Source of the DNA: JAMXLO01 sp036494925
GTDB taxonomy: Bacteria > Pseudomonadota > Alphaproteobacteria > Acetobacterales > Acetobacteraceae
Direction of reading: 5' to 3'
DNA: 26,306 bases
Assembly: GCA_036494925.1 (NCBI GenBank)
Contig: DASXNR010000553.1
Coordinates: 1-26,306 of the forward strand
The notes under the pieces are model-generated. The model was given only the letters and a program-made list of their open reading frames with translations. It searched no databases and was not told where the DNA came from. Below, in pieces: positions 7,303 to 13,409 of this stretch. Numbering within the stretch: position 1 is the stretch's first letter; the number at the start of each line of letters is the position of its first letter. Made by a program: the position numbers and the translations under genes.

Positions 7303-8335
7303 CTGGCGGCGCTTCTTCCGCCTCGCCGCCGGCACCACTGTGCTGGCGGTGGCGGTGATCTACGCGTTCGTCGTGCTGGTGGACCCGTTCGACACGCTGC
7401 CGCTGTCGCCGCCCGCCGCCCGCGTGCCGGTTGCGTCCAACGCACGCTTTGCCTTTCCGCCGCTGGCGCGCTCGGACCGGTTCGACAGCGCGATCTTCGG
7501 CACCTCGACCACGAGGCTGCTGCGCCCCGCCGTTCTGAACCCGGAATTCGGCGCGCGCTTCGTCAATCTGGCGATGAACGCGGCCACGGCGTACGAGCAG
7601 TCGCGCCTGATGGCAGTGTTCCGGCAGGCGCATCCCGCCGCACGTCTCGTGCTGGTCGGAATCGACATCAGCCACTGCGAGCCCGGTGAAACCGAAACAA
7701 AGTTCACGCCGCGTGCGTTTCCCGCGTGGATGTATGACGGCAGCCCTTGGCGCGGCTATGGCGAGATGTTCAACCTCTACGCGGTGCAGGAGGCCGGCCA
7801 GGAGTTCGCGATCCTGACCGGCCTCAAGAAACAGGTGTATGGCAGCGACGGCTACACCAGCTTCGTTCCACCCGAAAGCCGGTACGATCCGGCGCGCGTC
7901 GCTATGCACCTGCGCGACGATCCGCCGGTCATACCGACTCCCGGGCGCGGCGAACCCGCGGCCTGGCACTATCTGGCGATCGACCGCCTGCATGCGGACC
8001 TGTCGGCATTTCCCGATAGCACCCGCAAGGTTCTGTTCTTCGTGCCGTACGACCAGAAGGTGATGCCGCCGGCCGATTCGCCGGGTGCGTCGGCATGGCG
8101 TGAGTGCAAGTTGCGTGTCGCCGCGCTTGCGGCACACGTGCCGAACGCGATCGCGGTGGATTTCATGCGGCCGAGCCCGATCACCGGCATGGACGACAAT
8201 TATTGGGACGGCATGCACTATCGCATCGGAATCGCCGACCGCATCGCGCGCGACCTGGCGGCGGCCGACCGCGGCGAAGCGTCGCCGGACTACGTGCTGC
8301 TCTCCGCGAACGACCTCGCTTCAGCCTTGCGCTGA
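7277..8335 (+). CDS. Membrane-anchored SGNH/GDSL-like protein, MBOAT partner
   Basis: The 352-residue protein has a short N-terminal tail, one membrane segment (about residues 18-36) and a periplasmic domain. A block-I-like IFGTSTTRLL places Ser77 as the candidate nucleophile. The C-terminal NYWDGMHYR gives Asp311 and His314 spaced D-x-x-H, the arrangement of SGNH hydrolases. An Asn-rich VNLAMNAAT segment (about 97-104) may be the middle block. This suggests an O-acetyl transferase or esterase that works with the upstream MBOAT protein, as AlgX, AlgJ and DltD work with theirs. The family assignment is an inference from these motifs, since overall similarity is not recognisable by eye. The ATG overlaps the MBOAT gene by 26 bp, implying co-translation. 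Its 3' end overlaps the convergent M20 gene by 15 bp. Confidence 0.75.
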   Translation: MSSSTSSSDWRRFFRLAAGTTVLAVAVIYAFVVLVDPFDTLPLSPPAARVPVASNARFAFPPLARSDRFDSAIFGTSTTRLLRPAVLNPEFGARFVNLAMNAATAYEQSRLMAVFRQAHPAARLVLVGIDISHCEPGETETKFTPRAFPAWMYDGSPWRGYGEMFNLYAVQEAGQEFAILTGLKKQVYGSDGYTSFVPPESRYDPARVAMHLRDDPPVIPTPGRGEPAAWHYLAIDRLHADLSAFPDSTRKVLFFVPYDQKVMPPADSPGASAWRECKLRVAALAAHVPNAIAVDFMRPSPITGMDDNYWDGMHYRIGIADRIARDLAAADRGEASPDYVLLSANDLASALR

Positions 8336-9433
8336 GCGCTCGACCAGTTTCATCAACACCGGCACCGCAGCGGCGAGGTCGGCCACCCGGACCTTCTCGG
8401 TCGGCGTGTGCGCTTCCGCAATGTCGCCCGGCCCCAGCACGACACAGGGCGCGATCGCCTGCAATTCCGAGGCATCGGTGCCGTACGGCGCGGTGCCGGC
8501 CGGCTTGCCCACCAGATCGACACAACGTCGCACCAGCGGGTGGTCCGGCGGCAGTTCCGGCGGGAAGCCTTCGCGCGCCTCGCTTACCGCAATGCCGAAG
8601 CGGCCTGCCGCGCCGTACACCGCCTCAAGCACCGGCGCTGGATCGACCTTGGCGGAGTAGCGGAACTTGATGCGTGCGGTGGCCTTCGGCACGGTCACGT
8701 TCATCGCCGCGCCGTGGTTGTCGATCACCAGGTTGAAGTCGCTGAACGGCGGATCGTAGTGCGCGTCCTGCAGGCTGGCGTCGCTGCGCAGCCGCTCGGA
8801 TACCGCTTTCATCTCCGTCAGGAACGGGATCAGCGCCCAGTTGGCGTTGCGGCCGCGGCCGGTGCTGCTGTGTGCCTGCACGCCGGTCGCCACGCAGGTG
8901 AATGCGATGTGGCTGCGATGCCCGCGCACCGGGGCGAGCCCGGTAGGCTCCACCACGACGATACCGTGCGGCTTCACCCGCCGCACCAGTTCCGAGGTCT
9001 GCGCGATCAGCCTCGCACCCTGCTTGGTGGTCTCCTCGTCGGTGGTGATCAGCAGCGTGACCGGCACGCCGTCGGGCAGTGCACGGGCCGCGATGATGGC
9101 GGCGGCGACCGGGCCTTTCATGTCGGTGCTGCCAAGTCCGTGCAGGATGCCATCGGGGTCGAGCCGCGCCGACCACGGATTCTCCTGCCAGCCGGTGTCG
9201 GGCACCGTGTCCATGTGGCCGGACAGCGCGATGCCGCCCAGCGGACCGCGATGCGCCACCAGCGCGCGCTTCGCCACGCCGGCATCGTCGGTGTAGTCGA
9301 TACGCTCGATGTCGAAGCCGGCGAGTGCGGTTTCCACCCGGTCGGCGACTGCCACGTTGGAGACGAAGCTGCGGCTGTCCAGCGCGATCATGTCGCGCGC
9401 CAGGGAGACGACTTCGGATGCGGCATCGTTCAT
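8321..9433 (-). CDS. M20 family deacylase/peptidase (ArgE/DapE-like)
   Basis: The 370-residue enzyme carries the M20 zinc motifs: SGHMDTVP with His73 and Asp75, GSTDMKG with Asp104, TTDEETT with Glu133 and Glu134, and VVEPTGL with Glu162. A final His lies in the IAEAHTPTEKV segment near the C-terminus. The lid/dimerisation domain spans roughly residues 175-290. The family includes acetylornithine deacetylase and succinyl-diaminopimelate desuccinylase; the exact amide substrate cannot be told, so no symbol is given. Its ATG (9433) overlaps the stop of a truncated HEPN reading frame in ATGA, so it may be translated by coupling. The 3' end overlaps the convergent SGNH-like gene by 15 bp. A catabolic role beside the D-aminopeptidase is plausible. 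Confidence 0.88.
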   Translation of the reverse strand: MNDAASEVVSLARDMIALDSRSFVSNVAVADRVETALAGFDIERIDYTDDAGVAKRALVAHRGPLGGIALSGHMDTVPDTGWQENPWSARLDPDGILHGLGSTDMKGPVAAAIIAARALPDGVPVTLLITTDEETTKQGARLIAQTSELVRRVKPHGIVVVEPTGLAPVRGHRSHIAFTCVATGVQAHSSTGRGRNANWALIPFLTEMKAVSERLRSDASLQDAHYDPPFSDFNLVIDNHGAAMNVTVPKATARIKFRYSAKVDPAPVLEAVYGAAGRFGIAVSEAREGFPPELPPDHPLVRRCVDLVGKPAGTAPYGTDASELQAIAPCVVLGPGDIAEAHTPTEKVRVADLAAAVPVLMKLVERSAQG

Positions 9434-9579
9434 TTCGGTTCAATCATGTTGCATTCGCCGTAGATCACGACCTCCTCTGCCACGAACGCCCCGAGTTTCA
9501 TGCCCGCGGTGAACTGCTCGATTCGCTCGATATTGTCGAGGATATCGGCAAATCGTCGCGCCGGAACCTTAGAAGGCAA
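9430..9579 (-). pseudogene. Truncated HEPN (DUF86-type) toxin remnant
   Basis: Reading left from TTG 9579, 49 codons give LPSKVPARRFADILDN, then IERIEQFTAGM and GAFVAEE. This matches my recollection of the N-terminus of DUF86 HEPN proteins that partner MNT antitoxins. After AEE the similarity breaks off (VVIYGECNMIEPK) and a stop follows. About 60 residues of the usual 110 are missing, including the Rx4-6H ribonuclease motif. The frame overlaps the end of the MNT gene by 11 bp, as intact pairs do, and its TGA overlaps the M20 ATG. The toxin is very probably dead. The end at AEE-VVIYGE may reflect an internal deletion, because GE-like residues also occur later in intact proteins (inference). 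Confidence 0.7.
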
Positions 9580-9826
9580 CGACCCGGTCCCTGGCACTCG
9601 CGCTTCGCAGCCGCTCCTTGCGCACCGGCTCCGCCACTACATCGACTTCGCTGCCGAGGATGTCGTGTAGTCGCTGCTCGTGGAGACGGACCAGCGCATC
9701 GATGTCCGAGGCCGAGCCGGCGTCGTCCCGCGCGAGCGAGCCGAAGACCGACAGCGCCGCCACTCCAGCGTCGCGAAGTTCGACTTCGTGGGCTCGTAAT
9801 GTGGCAAGGACTTCGTCGCGGCGCAT
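9569..9826 (-). CDS. MNT-domain nucleotidyltransferase (antitoxin of a HEPN/MNT module)
   Basis: This 85-residue protein is a minimal nucleotidyltransferase fold. It has the signature GSx10DxD: Gly29-Ser30 in VFGSLARD, then Asp41 and Asp43 in SASDIDALV, with a likely third acidic residue in SEVDVVAEP. In MntA/HepT-type modules the MNT protein neutralises the HEPN ribonuclease, in characterised cases by adding AMP to it. The length is a little short for the family (about 95-100). An AGGTAGG ribosome-binding site precedes the ATG. The HEPN partner immediately downstream is truncated, so this is probably an orphan antitoxin that may still silence HEPN toxins encoded elsewhere. Confidence 0.82.
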   Translation of the reverse strand: MRRDEVLATLRAHEVELRDAGVAALSVFGSLARDDAGSASDIDALVRLHEQRLHDILGSEVDVVAEPVRKERLRSASARDRVVAF

Positions 9827-9839
9827 TGCTGCCTACCTT

Positions 9840-11405
9840 TCAGGCCACACGACTATAGACCAACCGGCGGGCCAGCCAGCAGCCGACCTCGACGCCGGAC
9901 ACACTGCCCGATGTGTCGCGCCGGAACGCCAGCGTCCAGTCGCCGGGCGGCGTGTGGTCCAGCGCGCGGGGACAAGGCAGCACCCAGACATCGCCTGCGA
10001 CCGGGCCGAGGGTTTCCATGCGTCCCTGCCCCAGGAAGCCGGAGAAGCTGCCGTACAGCACGCCGCCGGCGTCGACCAGGGTCAGTTCTGCGTCCAGCTC
10101 GGCGCAAAGATAGCGGCCGGCGATATCCTTGGCGGGCGTGCCGTCGATCGCGAGCAGGTGCGACGTCTGGTTCTCGTGCGGACGGTCCATCCGCAGGCCG
10201 TCAACGGTGTGGCGAAGCCGTACACCCCCGTTGTCGCTGCGGAAGCTACCGTCGGCGTGCAGGTCGAGCCGTTCCGGGAAGTGGCCGTAGCGCAGGCGGA
10301 CGTTGCCATCCGGTGCATCGATACGCACCGCGAGCCCGGTCTCCGGCTCGATGTAGTTGCCGAGCCACGCGGGCGCCGGGGAGGCGGTGGCGGCGGGCGG
10401 TGGGTGCGCGTCGCCCAGCACGGCGGCGAGCAGATCCACCGCGGCGTCGTGCGCGTCCGCCAGGTGGTTGAACATGACGACGACTGAGACGCGCTCCTCG
10501 CGCAGGTACATCCGGCTGCTGCGCCAGCCCCGCAGCGCACCGCCGTGGGCGGTTACCGGGCGGCCCAGCTCGGTACCCCGGTTCAGCCCGAAGCCGTAAA
10601 CGGCCGGGGCGCCGTCGGCGAAGTGCACCGGCGCGGACAAACGGTGGTACAGTGAGCCCGCGTCGTCGCGCGTGGCGTCGATATGGCGCTCCCAGGCGAT
10701 CATGTCGTCGAGGCTGGCGCCGAGGCCGGCGTCGCCGGTCCACAGGATGCGGTTCTCCGCGGCACGGAAGCCGCTGGCCGGCGTGCCCTCGTAACCCTCG
10801 GTACCATCGGGCATGGCGCGCGTGTCGACGGCCAGGAATGCGGTTGACATGCCGGCGCGGTCGAACACGCTGGAACGCAGCAGCTCGGCGAAGCCGCGGC
10901 CGGTGCGGTCCTGCACAATGTCGGACAGCATGCGAAAGTTCTGGTTGACGTAGGAGTGGCGGGTGCCGGGCGTGAAGTGCAGTGTGCGGGCGCCGGCGAT
11001 CACGCGGGCGGCCTCGGCGTCGCCGAACGGGGCCTCGGCGGGCGAGCCGTACAGCATCGCCACCGCCCAGTAGTCGCGCAGGCCGGACTGGTTGTGGCAC
11101 AGGTGCAGCGCGGTGGGGGCGGGCTGCTCCAGCAGCGGCAGGCGGGCGCGCACGTCGCCATCCAGCACCGACGGGTCGGGGAACGCGTCCAGCACCACCG
11201 CGCAGGTGAACTGCTTGGTGATCGAGCACATGCGGAACAGCGAGCGCGGCGTGAACGGGATGCGGCGTTCGGCGTTGGCCCAGCCCCAGGCGTGACGCAG
11301 CAGCACCTCGCCGTCGCGCAGGGCGGCGATGGCGCCGCCGGGTCCCGGGTAGCTACGGGGGAGGGTTTCGACGATGCGGTCGAGGCGGGTGGAGAGGGAG
11401 GTCAT
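9840..11405 (-). CDS. dap: D-aminopeptidase (serine peptidase family S12)
   Basis: With the start at 11405 the product is 521 residues, close to the 520-residue D-aminopeptidase of Ochrobactrum anthropi. The penicillin-recognising triad falls at nearly the same positions: Ser61-x-x-Lys64 (CSITKQF), Tyr152-x-Asn154 (HSYVNQNF) and His287-x-Gly (AHGGALRG). The beta-lactamase-like domain (about 1-330) is followed by two beta-barrel domains, as in that enzyme, whose gamma-loop region blocks large substrates. Known members release N-terminal D-alanine or other D-residues from short peptides and amides. No signal peptide is seen, so it is likely cytoplasmic. The frame is open upstream to 11474, but the longer start adds a segment not typical of the family. 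The MNT gene begins 13 bp downstream of its stop on the same strand. Confidence 0.88.
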   Translation of the reverse strand: MTSLSTRLDRIVETLPRSYPGPGGAIAALRDGEVLLRHAWGWANAERRIPFTPRSLFRMCSITKQFTCAVVLDAFPDPSVLDGDVRARLPLLEQPAPTALHLCHNQSGLRDYWAVAMLYGSPAEAPFGDAEAARVIAGARTLHFTPGTRHSYVNQNFRMLSDIVQDRTGRGFAELLRSSVFDRAGMSTAFLAVDTRAMPDGTEGYEGTPASGFRAAENRILWTGDAGLGASLDDMIAWERHIDATRDDAGSLYHRLSAPVHFADGAPAVYGFGLNRGTELGRPVTAHGGALRGWRSSRMYLREERVSVVVMFNHLADAHDAAVDLLAAVLGDAHPPPAATASPAPAWLGNYIEPETGLAVRIDAPDGNVRLRYGHFPERLDLHADGSFRSDNGGVRLRHTVDGLRMDRPHENQTSHLLAIDGTPAKDIAGRYLCAELDAELTLVDAGGVLYGSFSGFLGQGRMETLGPVAGDVWVLPCPRALDHTPPGDWTLAFRRDTSGSVSGVEVGCWLARRLVYSRVA

Positions 11406-11690
11406 AGAGTACACAGTCGCGCGTGGGGTTGGGGGCGTAAAGACGAATCCTGGCAGAAGCGACATCGCGGCCAAGTTCCGTCACCCTCGACGCGGCGGCC
11501 GGGCACATTCCGGCGGCAAGCGCGCGGATCAGTCCGGCTTCCGGCCACGGCTACAGAACTCGGAGACTGCTCGTTCAGTGAGTCCATCGGACATCGTGAA
11601 CCCGTCCGGTCAGATCATCCCGCTACCCACGGGGCACTCGGGCGTTCGGGCGGGAATGCGACCGACTCGTTGCCGTCGAGGTAGCCGTCT

Positions 11691-12170
11691 GTGACAGCGA
11701 CGCGACCGGGTAGGGCTTTGCGCCTGCTGTTTCGGGTGCCGGTACTTTTTTACCGCTGCCGGTGCGGCTGGCTGATCGGCCATCGCTTTCTGCTGCTGAT
11801 CCAGGTCGGACGCCGAACCGGCCTGCGCCGCCGAACCGTTCTGGAGATCATCGAGTATCGGAAGGAAGGTCCGGAGGCAGTCGTAATGAATGCCTATGGT
11901 GCGAATTCAAACTGGCTTCGCAATATTCGCGCAACGCCGAACGTGGAAGTGGTCATTGGATCAAAGCGTCTAACTGTGACCTACCGTTTTGTCGATCAGT
12001 GGGAGGCGGTAGGGGTTTTGACACGATACCAACGACGTAACCGGATCATCGCCCCCATCATGCGGTCGGTGTTGAGTCACTTTCTCGGTTGGGACTATGA
12101 CGGCTCGGAAGAACATGTTCGCCGGCTCGTCGCGCAACTACCCCTGATCGCCTTTCGCGCGCTGCCGTGA
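11691..12170 (+). CDS. DUF385 / Ddn-like nitroreductase-family deazaflavin-dependent oxidoreductase
   Basis: The 159-residue protein shows the split-barrel pattern of the Ddn family: LLIQVGRRTGLRRRTVLEII (about 36-55), AVVMNAYGANSNWLRNIRATP (about 64-84), then VEVVIGSKRLTV. The GANSNWLRNIRATP block is the most recognisable family signature. Characterised actinobacterial members use coenzyme F420; many proteobacterial homologues have no proven cofactor. It starts at GTG 11691 with GAGGTAG eight bases upstream. It stands alone, flanked by a 285 bp non-coding stretch on the left and the convergent TauD-like gene on the right. Its DNA appears less GC-rich than its neighbours (for example around 11885-11995), which suggests acquisition. 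Confidence 0.85.
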   Translation: MTATRPGRALRLLFRVPVLFYRCRCGWLIGHRFLLLIQVGRRTGLRRRTVLEIIEYRKEGPEAVVMNAYGANSNWLRNIRATPNVEVVIGSKRLTVTYRFVDQWEAVGVLTRYQRRNRIIAPIMRSVLSHFLGWDYDGSEEHVRRLVAQLPLIAFRALP

Positions 12171-12234
12171 CACGTCGCGGATGCGCCGAGGACGAGGGTA
12201 ACCGTGCGCGATATTGCCTCGCTGGTAGAGTCGC

Positions 12235-13299
12235 TCACCCCGGCACCAGCGGCGCGTGCAGCCGCGTGTCCTGGCAGATGATGCCGCCGCGATCACCGAT
12301 CGTGATGTCGCCGTAGCACTCGGAAAACACCGGCGGCAACGGCCGCGCGCCCGGCGGCGACAGCCACAGCCGCAGCAGATGGCGCTTGCGCTCGACCTCG
12401 GGCCAGTCCTCGTATCCCGTACGGGCGTGCAGGATGGTGTGGTTGTGCAGGAACTGGATGTCGCCCGGCGCAAAATTCATGTCGAGCCGCAATTCGGGCT
12501 CGCCCGCGAGATCCGCCAGCATATCGAGCGCCTCGATATCCTCGGGCGTCAGCCGCGGCGCCTCGGGAAACCGCTGCGACGAGCCGATATGCAGCCGGGA
12601 ATACAGTACCGACACTTTGCCGGCATGCTCGTTGAACACCGGCGCCTGGTAGAACGGCGCCTTGCCCTCCGGCACCTCGCCGCGCCGATCGACCGGGAGC
12701 GGCCGATACAGACGCTCCAGCAGATCGGGCCGGCGCGCCAGCATGACGTTGTGCACGGTCATCGAACTGACGATCGCCGACTGCCCGCCCGATTTCGCGC
12801 GCCGCAGGCACAGCAGTGCCACGACATCGCAGCGATCGATGTGAAAGTTCTGGCGTTCCGAGGTTGCATAGCTGCGGATCGTGGGATCGGTCGCGCTGCT
12901 GCCGCCGAGGTCGTAGACATGCCCGAGCAGATGCCCCTTCGCGTTCTGCGAACGGGCGCTGCCGAAATAGCTGCCGATGCCCCAATAGGCGGCGGCACTC
13001 TCGGCGATCGGCCGATCCTCCACTGGCACGCCGCGCAGCAGCACGAAGCCGCGTCCGTTGAGCACGTCGGCGCGCAGCCGGTCGAGCACCGGACCGAGCG
13101 TCGGCAGCGGGAAGTCCTCGCGGCGGATCGCGGCGATATCGAGGCCGCGCGCCTGCACCGACTTCAGCGCCGCTTCGATCTCGGCGGCTTCAGGTGGCGA
13201 CAGGCGATAGCTCCACTCTGACTCGCGCCCGCGCATTTCAGCGCCGATCCAGGCGGAGGGGCCTTCGATGGGCTGCCGCAACGGCAAGGTAGCGGACAT
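12235..13299 (-). CDS. TauD/TfdA-family Fe(II)/2-oxoglutarate-dependent dioxygenase
   Basis: The 354-residue enzyme has the 2-His-1-carboxylate iron site. His153 and Asp155 lie in QNFHIDRCD. The distal His, probably His291, is in HNHTILHARTGYEDW. An Arg that should bind 2-oxoglutarate, probably Arg310, is in KRHLLRLWL. GFVLLRGVPV (about 84-93) is a common N-terminal strand of the family. Members hydroxylate or oxidatively cleave small acids, sulfonates, betaines and amino-acid derivatives; the substrate is not predictable here. It lies downstream of the Hcn-like fusion gene on the same strand, with a 94-base palindromic element between them. Its ribosome-binding site GAAGG uses the last bases of that element. 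It probably takes part in the same catabolic route. Confidence 0.87.
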   Translation of the reverse strand: MSATLPLRQPIEGPSAWIGAEMRGRESEWSYRLSPPEAAEIEAALKSVQARGLDIAAIRREDFPLPTLGPVLDRLRADVLNGRGFVLLRGVPVEDRPIAESAAAYWGIGSYFGSARSQNAKGHLLGHVYDLGGSSATDPTIRSYATSERQNFHIDRCDVVALLCLRRAKSGGQSAIVSSMTVHNVMLARRPDLLERLYRPLPVDRRGEVPEGKAPFYQAPVFNEHAGKVSVLYSRLHIGSSQRFPEAPRLTPEDIEALDMLADLAGEPELRLDMNFAPGDIQFLHNHTILHARTGYEDWPEVERKRHLLRLWLSPPGARPLPPVFSECYGDITIGDRGGIICQDTRLHAPLVPG

Positions 13300-13309
13300 C
13301 GGACATCAC

Positions 13310-13403
13310 CTTCGATGGGTTTCGCTGCGCGCTCAACCCATCCTACGATCCACCCTCGCAAGCAAGGCGTAGGATGGGCACAGCCGCAGCGAAACCATCG
13401 AAG
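13310..13403. repeat. Long palindromic intergenic repeat between the oxidoreductase and dioxygenase genes
   Basis: Arms at 13310-13347 and 13368-13403 are inverted copies around a 20-base loop, identical apart from two one-base length differences and a short central patch. The shared core is CTTCGATGG, TTTCGCTGCG and CCCATCCTACG. The element is of the widespread GTAGGATGGGTTGAGCGCAGCG type (recognised from memory) and differs in sequence from the palindrome at 5817-5904. In the transcript it would form a strong hairpin between two cistrons, able to attenuate or protect mRNA. Its left end overlaps the dioxygenase ribosome-binding site. Confidence 0.85.
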
Positions 13404-13409
13404 CGTCCG

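Noticed and set aside
10956..11684. 242-codon plus-strand frame over the 5' part of the D-aminopeptidase gene
   Set aside because: It lies opposite the catalytic domain of a clear S12 enzyme and the translation is Gly/Ala/Arg-rich without motifs.
11406..11690. Possible small gene between the D-aminopeptidase and DUF385 genes
   Set aside because: Short frames exist on both strands, but none has a convincing ribosome-binding site, domain or codon pattern. I regard the stretch as non-coding and probably promoter-bearing.
12171..12234. Rho-independent terminator between the convergent DUF385 and dioxygenase genes
   Set aside because: No stable GC hairpin followed by a T run is present on either strand.
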